Assembly: GCF_025532145.1 (NCBI RefSeq)
Contig: NZ_ARXS01000034.1
Coordinates: forward strand, 1 to 47,669
DNA length: 47,669 nt
From: Alloalcanivorax balearicus MACL04
GTDB taxonomy: Bacteria > Pseudomonadota > Gammaproteobacteria > Pseudomonadales > Alcanivoracaceae
Direction of reading: 5' to 3'
The position numbers were made by a program, and so were the translations under genes. The stretch's first letter is position 1; each line of letters starts with the position of its first letter. The notes below the pieces were generated by a model, which saw only the letters and a program-made list of their open reading frames with translations, was not told the DNA's origin and did no database searches. Positions 42,514 to 47,669 of the stretch are shown here, one piece after another.

Positions 42514-43152
42514 ATGGCACTGCAATTGGGTGATACCGCGCCGGACTTCAACCAGGAGTCCACCGACGGTCCGATTTCCTTCCACCAATGGGCCGGGGAC
42601 AACTGGGTGGTGCTGTTTTCCCATCCCAAGGATTTCACCCCGGTGTGCACCACCGAGCTGGGAGAAGTGGCCCGGCTGAAACCGGAATTCGAGAAACGCA
42701 ACGCCAAGGTCATCGGTCTGTCAGTGGACCCGCTCGATGATCACAATGCCTGGTGCGGCGACATCGAGGAAACTCAGGGACAGGCTCTGAACTTCCCGCT
42801 GCTGGCCGACGCCGACCGCAAGGTCGCCAATCTGTATGGCATGATCCATCCCAACGCCAACGACACCCTGACCGTGCGTAGCGTGTTTGTCATCGACCCG
42901 AACAAGAAGATCCGTCTCACCATTACCTACCCGGCCAGCACCGGCCGCAACTTCGACGAGATTCTGCGGGTCATCGACAGCCTGCAACTCACCGATGGCT
43001 ACAAAGTGGCGACGCCGGTGAACTGGAACGACGGCGACGACGTCATCATCGTTCCTTCACTCAGCAACGAGGACGCGCAAAAGCTGTTCCCCGAAGGCTG
43101 GGACGAGAAAAAGCCCTACCTGCGCATGGTCAAGCAGCCGAAAACCAGCTGA
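42514..43152 (+). CDS. Prx6-type (1-Cys) peroxiredoxin
   Basis: A 212-residue thiol peroxidase reducing hydrogen peroxide and organic hydroperoxides. The active site PKDFTPVCTTE contains peroxidatic C45 with T42 and P38. The family C-terminal extension of Prx6/AhpC-TSA type is present (WNDGDDVIIVPSLSNEDAQKLFPEGW), as is the RSVFVIDPNKKIRLTITYP strand. The only other Cys, C81 (AWCGD), is not in a standard resolving position, which fits a 1-Cys mechanism with an external reductant. AAGGAGG precedes the ATG. Three 16-bp repeats sit in its leader and a strong intrinsic terminator follows. Confidence 0.95.
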   Translation: MALQLGDTAPDFNQESTDGPISFHQWAGDNWVVLFSHPKDFTPVCTTELGEVARLKPEFEKRNAKVIGLSVDPLDDHNAWCGDIEETQGQALNFPLLADADRKVANLYGMIHPNANDTLTVRSVFVIDPNKKIRLTITYPASTGRNFDEILRVIDSLQLTDGYKVATPVNWNDGDDVIIVPSLSNEDAQKLFPEGWDEKKPYLRMVKQPKTS

Positions 43153-43189
43153 ACCGTTTCGCCCTCTGTCAGAGCGGCGACCTGAACAA

Positions 43190-43223
43190 CCGAAGTCCGT
43201 GTTCGCGCGGGCTTCGGCTTTTT
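43190..43223 (+). terminator. Rho-independent terminator after peroxiredoxin gene
   Basis: CCGAAGTCCG and CGGGCTTCGG form a strong stem with an ~8-base loop, followed by CTTTTTG. It begins 38 bases after the stop codon and leaves the next gene on its own promoter. Confidence 0.85.
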
Positions 43224-43315
43224 GACGGGCTTGTAACTCCCCCCGCCATGGTCAGCAAACCCTGGCCCGGGCTATGGTAAGCTGACTTTCCCATTGGACA
43301 CCGCACCGAACCGGA

Positions 43316-44560
43316 ATGGATCTCTCCGACACTTTCACCCGGGATGAACTTCAGCAACTGCGTAAGCACGATATCGTGATCTGGGCCGACCGCGTCATCT
43401 TTGAAGCGCAGCCTCCCATCAGCGAGGATGCGTTGCGGGACATTCGCCAGCGCATTCGTGGCTCCCTGCCCGAAGACCTGCTGTCGCTCTGGCGGCTCAC
43501 CGCCGGCGGCCGTCTGGACTACGATCTGCGCTTGACCATGCACGGCAATCAGGAAGCGATTTCCTGGGGCGAGCTGTTTTATCACGACAGCGATGGCTAT
43601 CGTGATCTGCCCGGCTGGATCGAGCACGAACAGGCGCTTGCTGAAGAAGCCGCCGAGGCGCGTGGACATAATTGGGACGGCAAAATTGAAGCCCTGCCCA
43701 TCGGCGGCTTCGAATACTGCGACCGCATCTATGTGGTCACCGACCATAACGCCCTGGATTACGGCCACACCCTGGCTTGGAAAATGGGCTTGCCGCCAGC
43801 CTGGCGCCACGCCATGCACGAAGACGGCCTGGCCACCATCGCGCCGACCCTGCGGGATGCTTTCCAATGCCTCGGGCTGGAAAAAGATCCTGTCTCCGAC
43901 GACAGCGCCGATACAGGTCTGGAACTATTGGAGTATCTGGATTGCCGCCGGCAGGATCATGACTTGCCCGCCGCTCTGGCCGATAAGGTGATCGACTTTT
44001 ACCGGCAAGCCGTGCTGGATTGGCGGGGCGCGCTCGAAGCCGGCACCCTGAGCGACAATCCTCTTCTTGCCACGCTGGCTCTGAGTCACGCTATTCAACA
44101 GGACGATGCCGCCCTGCTCACGCAATTGCTCGACCGCGGTGTCGCGCCGGATATTCCGCTACGCGGCGACATGGGCCCGCTTTCCCTGGCCGTCATTAAC
44201 AATGCCTGGTCAGCCTTTCAGGCCCTGCTTGATCGAAATCCGCCGCTCCCCGAACAGCTGCTGGACGACGTTAATGGTCCCGTTCCCAAGGCACTGGTGG
44301 CCCGCCTGCTGACCCACCCCAATCAGGCCTCGGTACAGGCAACACTGCGCTGCGTCCTCCATGGTGTCCCCGACGGTGCCCACTGCATCGCCGAACAGCT
44401 GTCCGTACAGCAGCGCGCCACCCTGCCGGAACAAAAACAAGCACTGTTGACGTCATTGCGTACGAGTTTGGAAAAGGTGAGACAGGGCAAACTCGCACAC
44501 TACCTGGGTGAAAACGGACTGCGCTTGCAGGTGGAACGGCTGGAGGCATTCCGGCTCTAA
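43316..44560 (+). CDS. SMI1/KNR4 (SUKH)-like protein with ankyrin-like C-terminal half
   Basis: 414 residues, cytoplasmic, no signal peptide. The first ~170 residues read like a SUKH/SMI1-KNR4 domain: PPISEDALRDIRQRIRGSLPEDLLSLWRLTAGGRLDYD near the N-terminus, then KIEALPIGGFEYCDRIYVVTD. SUKH proteins are often immunity proteins against contact-dependent or secreted toxins, or bind signalling partners. The C-terminal half is helical with ankyrin-like repeats (LALSHAIQQDDAALLTQLLDRG, GPLSLAVINNAWSAFQALLDRN). No toxin gene is adjacent. The start has only a weak ribosome binding site. The family call is by motif resemblance and is moderate. Confidence 0.75.
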   Translation: MDLSDTFTRDELQQLRKHDIVIWADRVIFEAQPPISEDALRDIRQRIRGSLPEDLLSLWRLTAGGRLDYDLRLTMHGNQEAISWGELFYHDSDGYRDLPGWIEHEQALAEEAAEARGHNWDGKIEALPIGGFEYCDRIYVVTDHNALDYGHTLAWKMGLPPAWRHAMHEDGLATIAPTLRDAFQCLGLEKDPVSDDSADTGLELLEYLDCRRQDHDLPAALADKVIDFYRQAVLDWRGALEAGTLSDNPLLATLALSHAIQQDDAALLTQLLDRGVAPDIPLRGDMGPLSLAVINNAWSAFQALLDRNPPLPEQLLDDVNGPVPKALVARLLTHPNQASVQATLRCVLHGVPDGAHCIAEQLSVQQRATLPEQKQALLTSLRTSLEKVRQGKLAHYLGENGLRLQVERLEAFRL

Positions 44561-44566
44561 CCGGCT

Positions 44567-45241
44567 TCAAGGAGCGTAAGCAACCCAGCCCTTGAAGGTG
44601 AATCCGGCGTAAAACAGCTCAGCCCCTTCAAAGCCCGCTTCCCGCAGGAGAGCTTCCTCCTGCTCCGGGGCAAGTAAGGGCAGCCGGGCGCCAATGGCTT
44701 CGATGGCTCTTTCGGCATCGACTCCGGCAACCCCGGACGACGCCGCAAAAGCAGCGTAACGCTTCAGCCAGCGCCGTTTCTCATCCTCGTCCTGGGGAAA
44801 ACTGTGATGGGCCACCACCAGCGGCGCCCCGGGTTTCAAGCGGCGCCGCAGCGCTTCGAGCGTGTGCCGGCGCTGCGCCATCGATAGAAAGTGCAAGGTC
44901 AACAGACAGGTCGCACCGTCAAAGGCCATGTCCGGCGCCTGGTCGATATAGCCCTCGAGAAGCTCCACACGTTCCGCGAGCGGGCCCAGCGTATCCGTCG
45001 CCAGCGTCAGCATCCGCGCCGAGGGATCAACGCCCAGAAAACGCCACCCGGACCGGGCTTGCGCGAAGGCCTTTAGCTCCAGGCCACCACCAGCGCCCAA
45101 CACCAGAACATGCCCCTGTTCGGGAACGCGTTCCGCCAGCAGCAATTCCGCCATTCTCTGCAGCGCATGGAAACCCGGCACCTGTCTGACCGGACCATCG
45201 GCGTACCGGACAACGGATTGGGGATCGGAAAAAGAGGACAT
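44567..45241 (-). CDS. Class I SAM-dependent methyltransferase
   Basis: 224 residues. Motif I is HVLVLGAGGGLELKAFAQ (residues ~43-60), the motif II acidic residue is in FLGVDPSARML, motif III-like is MAFDGATCLLTLHFLS, and RRLKPGAPLVVAHHSFPQ is the post-motif strand typical of type 11/25 methyltransferases. The substrate is unknown. It converges with the SMI1-like gene, six bases apart. A palindrome (GTAACATCAATTGTTAC) lies 33-49 bases upstream of the start and probably binds a regulator encoded elsewhere. Confidence 0.9.
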   Translation of the reverse strand: MSSFSDPQSVVRYADGPVRQVPGFHALQRMAELLLAERVPEQGHVLVLGAGGGLELKAFAQARSGWRFLGVDPSARMLTLATDTLGPLAERVELLEGYIDQAPDMAFDGATCLLTLHFLSMAQRRHTLEALRRRLKPGAPLVVAHHSFPQDEDEKRRWLKRYAAFAASSGVAGVDAERAIEAIGARLPLLAPEQEEALLREAGFEGAELFYAGFTFKGWVAYAP

Positions 45242-45273
45242 GGAAGCTTCCAGGGATGCCGTTTCGCCTTATT

Positions 45274-45290
45274 GTAACATCAATTGTTAC
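45274..45290. promoter_or_regulatory. Palindromic operator candidate upstream of methyltransferase gene
   Basis: GTAACA-TCAAT-TGTTAC is a perfect 6-base inverted repeat, extended by AT-rich flanks (TT before, TAT after). It lies where the methyltransferase promoter must be and resembles TetR/MarR-type operators. No regulator gene is adjacent. Confidence 0.55.
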
Positions 45291-45358
45291 TATAAGAGAG
45301 GCAAACATGGAAAAGGGAGAAAATGCGGATAAGTTCGGCCAGAACTGCCAGCGCGCGA

Positions 45359-45580
45359 CTAAAGCGTCTTATGCACCACATTGATCGGCGTCCACTCACC
45401 ACAGCCGGCAATCATGCCATCACCCTGGGCATTGAGCTTCCTGAGACAGATCGCGGCCTTCCTCTCCTTGCCGTCGATCAACATCACCGTGAACTTGTCC
45501 AGCGTGACCGCCGTCAGATCATTGCCACCACAACCGGCGAGCAAGAAGAGCGCCGCCACTCCCCAGAACCACTTCCTCAT
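45359..45580 (-). CDS. Small lipoprotein of unknown function
   Basis: A 73-residue predicted lipoprotein. The signal peptide is MRKWFWGVAALFLLAGCGG with lipobox L-L-A-G-C at residues ~13-17. The mature part (~57 residues) contains two further Cys (AAICLRKLN and IAGCGEWTP), which could form a disulfide. The start was set at 45580 by the signal peptide; an upstream in-frame ATG would add nine residues. No known family was recognised. It is isolated, upstream of the methyltransferase in the same direction. Confidence 0.75.
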   Translation of the reverse strand: MRKWFWGVAALFLLAGCGGNDLTAVTLDKFTVMLIDGKERKAAICLRKLNAQGDGMIAGCGEWTPINVVHKTL

Positions 45581-45677
45581 ATCGCGTCCTTCATCCATTG
45601 GTTTCATGAGTCGCTTTCCAGGAAGAAAGGATACCGCATCCTGACGGGGCCCGTTCCACCCTATTGGTGGCGCGCAT

Positions 45678-45711
45678 CATGGCCTCCAACCACACCAGAT
45701 CCAAAACGCCG
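45678..45711. repeat. Short repeat shared with the tRNA-Gly flank
   Basis: CATGGCCTCCAACCACACCA followed by GATCCAAAACGCCG closely matches 47589-47622 (CATGACCTCCAACCACGCCA, then AACCAAAAAGGCCG). The later copy leads directly into the tRNA terminator. The two copies bracket the hydrolase/TetR pair. The interval 45612-45794 holds no gene. Confidence 0.6.
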
Positions 45712-45794
45712 TCAATAGCGCTTTCGGCCCGAGGGAGGCGAAATAAACCGTGCCTCTTGATCTGGTTGAAAAGAAGAAAATGCTGTTCAGCCCG

Positions 45795-46709
45795 CTATTC
45801 CAGGCTTTGCAGAAATTCCAGTTCCTTGCGTATGATCTCGCTGAAGACAGGTTCAAAGTAAGGTTCGAAATGGTTGGCTTTGACCGTTTCTACTGTGATG
45901 TAGGAGTTGTTCACTTTGCGAATTGCCGACCCCACAAAAGGGGCCACCGTGTCGTCAGTGGCTCCCAGCAATAACGTAGGCACCTGAATATCCTTCAATC
46001 GTTTGAGCGGACGATAGGGGCCCATTGTCATCAGGGAGCGTGCAGCGACACGGTTATCATACTTACGTCCCACACTACGCTCGGCCAATTGCAGCGCCGT
46101 ATTGGCATTGTCCTTATCCATTGAAGAGAAGGCCCCGGATTCGCTGACAACCGGGATATAAACCGGGCGCCCTGGTTTAACCAGATCGGCCAAACTGCAA
46201 AGTGCGAATCTCATTAAGCGGATGGCAGGCACAGCCTGTACCGCGGCCCTGCCATCCAGCATCGGAACCTGGGCAATCACCCCAGCCAGCTCGGGGTGAT
46301 CAGCGGCAAGCTCTACCGCATGACCACCGCCGAGCGAAGACCCCCAAACCACGATTCTGGCGGGATCAATGTCTCGACGGGACTTGAGGAATGCGAGAGC
46401 GGCATCTGCGTCCCGCATGCGCTGACGGACCGAAATGGTCTGCCGGGGAAGCCCCGCACTCTCGCCCCAGCCGCGGTAGTCGAAAGTCATGACCGCATAC
46501 CCGGCCCGAGTGAACTCTTCGTAGAAGGGCACAGTCAGTGCGTTCTGGATGCCGCCCCATCCGTGCAGCATAAGAATGGCTGGCCTTGCATTCTGACTAT
46601 CATTTGCCGGCTGGTGCAGCGTGGCTGCACACCAGACACCCTCAGAATAGAAGCCTGCCCGTTCACTGTGGCACGTAAGATTGTCAGGGCTATGTCTGAG
46701 TTTTTCCAT
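45795..46709 (-). CDS. Alpha/beta hydrolase (dienelactone hydrolase/peptidase-like)
   Basis: A 304-residue cytoplasmic hydrolase. The oxyanion loop is LMLHGWGGIQ (47-56), the nucleophile motif is G123-S-S125-L-G (catalytic S125), the acid is in LLGATDDTVAP, and the His in ANHFEPYFEP. FDYRGWGESAGLPRQ matches the xylan esterase/BAAT-like lineage of alpha/beta hydrolases (UPF0227/YqkD-like). The substrate is unknown; an ester or amide is expected. It is divergent from a TetR regulator across ~106 bases containing a perfect 25-base palindrome, so it is almost certainly that repressor's target. The pair has lower GC than the surrounding genes, hinting at acquisition. Confidence 0.9.
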   Translation of the reverse strand: MEKLRHSPDNLTCHSERAGFYSEGVWCAATLHQPANDSQNARPAILMLHGWGGIQNALTVPFYEEFTRAGYAVMTFDYRGWGESAGLPRQTISVRQRMRDADAALAFLKSRRDIDPARIVVWGSSLGGGHAVELAADHPELAGVIAQVPMLDGRAAVQAVPAIRLMRFALCSLADLVKPGRPVYIPVVSESGAFSSMDKDNANTALQLAERSVGRKYDNRVAARSLMTMGPYRPLKRLKDIQVPTLLLGATDDTVAPFVGSAIRKVNNSYITVETVKANHFEPYFEPVFSEIIRKELEFLQSLE

Positions 46710-46763
46710 GGCGTGGCTCCAGAGGTAGAATTATCTTGTATGGCATTCAAGATGCAATCTTAG

Positions 46764-46788
46764 CATTCTTGAATTTCATTCAAGAATG
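46764..46788. promoter_or_regulatory. TetR operator (perfect 11-3-11 palindrome)
   Basis: CATTCTTGAAT - TTC - ATTCAAGAATG, 25 bases, sits 27 bases before the TetR start codon and ~55 bases before the hydrolase start. A related partial copy (GCATTCAAGATGC at 46743-46755) lies closer to the hydrolase. Simultaneous repression of both divergent genes is expected. Confidence 0.8.
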
Positions 46789-46815
46789 ACCTGAGCGACC
46801 CCAGGAGCAGGCAAG

Positions 46816-47367
46816 ATGGCCAAAAATAAGCGTGACATTGATCTGGACGTAAAAAAGAAGGCGCTGGAAGAAACAGCAGCCCGGCTGTTCATGACCTGTG
46901 GGTACGAAGCGACTTCCATGAGCCGAATCGCCCAAGAGCTGGGAGTTACCCCCAATACCCTATATTGGTACTACGCCAGCAAAGATGAACTCCTGGTTGG
47001 GGTGCTCAATCGCCTGCTATCAGACAGTCTGAAGCAGTTGCCTCCAATAATGGGATCCTCCCCCAAAGAGCAGATATCCTGGGCGCTACAAGAGTTTGAA
47101 CAAAGCCGTGCGCTGGTGAATACGGTACACGGCAAGCTGAGTCAGTCGGCATTGATTCGTGACTGGCACGAGCGTTTTCACCGCGCTCTGGAATCTGCAG
47201 TGGTCCACACGTTGAAAGCAAAAGGCATTAGTACTGAACAGGCCAGAATATTGGCTACAGTGGCAACCTTTCTGGTGGAAGGGCTTCTGGCGCATCCGCA
47301 CACCGAGAAACAACGTGACGATATTCTCGAATGGTTCGGCCAAAACGCATTGCCAGACCCAGCTTGA
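46816..47367 (+). CDS. TetR-family transcriptional regulator
   Basis: A 183-residue repressor. It has a basic N-terminus (AKNKRDIDLDVKKKALEETAARLF) and a TetR HTH (YEATSMSRIAQELGVTPNTLYWYYASKDELLVGVL, residues ~30-65). The ligand domain is short. GGAGCAGGC lies a little upstream of the ATG. It is divergent from the alpha/beta hydrolase gene and separated from it by the perfect palindrome described above. Codon usage and A+T richness match the hydrolase but not the neighbouring genes, so the two probably moved together. Confidence 0.93.
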   Translation: MAKNKRDIDLDVKKKALEETAARLFMTCGYEATSMSRIAQELGVTPNTLYWYYASKDELLVGVLNRLLSDSLKQLPPIMGSSPKEQISWALQEFEQSRALVNTVHGKLSQSALIRDWHERFHRALESAVVHTLKAKGISTEQARILATVATFLVEGLLAHPHTEKQRDDILEWFGQNALPDPA

Positions 47368-47475
47368 CCCTGCCTTTCAGAGACATTAAGGGGCCTATCG
47401 AATCCGCGATCAGGGGAGAGGTGACAGTAAAGGTAAAATGCCTGTGTTCACCTCACGCCCTTACCACAAGGCTGT

Positions 47476-47496
47476 TTTGGAGCGGGTGAAGGGAAT
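47476..47496. repeat. Duplicate of the tRNA-Gly 3' end (candidate att remnant)
   Basis: A 21-base segment beginning TTTGGAGCGGGTG and ending AAGGGAAT is identical to 47643-47663, the tRNA-Gly acceptor and T-arm end plus two flanking bases. The copies are direct repeats 167 bases apart. Such duplications mark integration sites or decayed tRNA copies. The first copy has no T-loop or anticodon half, so it is not a functional tRNA. Confidence 0.75.
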
Positions 47497-47509
47497 GTGC
47501 CAGAGGCAT

Positions 47510-47565
47510 CCCGCGCAAGCGCGGGACCGTCGCCAGGGCGACGTCCGCTCGCCGTATACGGCGAG
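47510..47565. repeat. Cluster of three perfect hairpins
   Basis: CCCGCGC-AA-GCGCGGG (47510-47525), CGTCGCC-AG-GGCGACG (47528-47543) and the self-complementary CTCGCCGTATACGGCGAG (47548-47565) follow in 56 bases. The third is extended by ACGT arms on both sides, so alternative pairings with the second are possible. No gene lies here (47368-47612). A structured RNA or a repeat element are the two readings. Confidence 0.7.
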
Positions 47566-47588
47566 ACGTCGAACCGGAGGGGCCAATC

Positions 47589-47622
47589 CATGACCTCCAA
47601 CCACGCCAAACCAAAAAGGCCG
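47589..47622. repeat. Short repeat, second copy (tRNA-Gly side)
   Basis: Partner of the repeat at 45678-45711, with 18 of the first 20 bases identical by eye. It overlaps the 5' edge of the tRNA-Gly terminator. Confidence 0.6.
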
Positions 47623-47639
47623 ACATGAGGCGGCCCTTT
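47613..47639 (-). terminator. Terminator downstream of tRNA-Gly
   Basis: On the minus strand GGCCGCC / TCGGCC pair around a short loop and run into TTTTTGG, a compact intrinsic terminator immediately after the tRNA 3' end. Confidence 0.75.
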
Positions 47640-47644
47640 CCGTT

Positions 47645-47669
47645 TGGAGCGGGTGAAGGGAATCGAACC
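47645..47669 (-). tRNA. tRNA-Gly, 3' end only (runs off the window)
   Basis: Read on the minus strand the last 25 bases are GGTTCGATTCCCTTCACCCG then CTCCA. This is a T-loop (TTCGATT) with the 3' half of its stem, a 7-base acceptor strand CACCCGC, discriminator T and an encoded CCA. An acceptor of GCGGGTG at the 5' end with discriminator T fits tRNA-Gly. The anticodon lies beyond the window edge, so the isoacceptor cannot be named. Confidence 0.8.

Overview
The window looks like chromosome of a GC-rich, aerobic gammaproteobacterium of the Alcanivorax/Pseudomonas kind. This is inferred from several things. The gene order hda-DUF2066 divergent from purM-purN-DUF3108-DUF3108, and an orfX-type gene before a superoxide dismutase, are both familiar from pseudomonads. 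There are REP-type palindromes ending in CCCACAG, several beta-oxidation genes, and a soluble transhydrogenase. No plasmid, phage or CRISPR hallmark genes are visible.

Layout. (1) 1-1.7 kb: an iron-responsive ECF sigma/anti-sigma pair (FecI/FecR type) behind a near-perfect Fur box, with no receptor gene in view. (2) 2.0-18.2 kb: an accessory catabolic cluster. On the minus strand it holds a TRAP-TAXI permease, a TAXI binding protein, an ADP-forming acyl-CoA synthetase, a second TAXI binding protein, a DUF1254/DUF1214 protein, a degenerate metallo-beta-lactamase-fold protein, a porin, two acyl-CoA dehydrogenases and an enoyl-CoA hydratase. A canonical paralogue of the MBL protein is divergent, and a TetR regulator converges on it. 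The gene set fits outer-membrane entry (porin), uptake (TRAP), CoA activation and beta-oxidation of an unknown acid. The two sulfatase-like proteins suggest a sulfate-ester or similarly masked precursor, but the substrate cannot be read from sequence. (3) 18.2-25.5 kb: an RcnB-family protein, a haem-ligand-less bacterioferritin, a fatty-acid oxidation pair (thiolase plus FadB/FadJ-like), orfX-sodA behind a possible Fur site, and a tandem glutaredoxin/GST-N protein. (4) 25.6-36 kb: mostly housekeeping genes: Smr endonuclease, sthA, hda, DUF2066, purM, purN, two DUF3108 proteins, dcd, apbC/mrp and a SIMPL lipoprotein. (5) 35.8-45.6 kb: TauD-type dioxygenase divergent from a LysR regulator, a DUF3336 patatin, a MocR regulator divergent from a polytopic membrane protein, a Prx6 peroxiredoxin, a SMI1/KNR4-like protein, a methyltransferase and a small lipoprotein. 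(6) 45.7-47.7 kb: an alpha/beta hydrolase divergent from a TetR regulator around a perfect operator palindrome, then a repeat-rich stretch ending in the 3' end of a tRNA-Gly that runs off the window.

The main points of interest are five. They are the catabolic cluster and its MBL protein, which has lost most metal ligands; the ~80-bp inverted repeats flanking the porin gene; a scattered family of heptanucleotide arrays; the duplicated tRNA-Gly 3' end beside the hydrolase/TetR islet; and an uncharacterised histidine-rich membrane protein opposite a MocR regulator.
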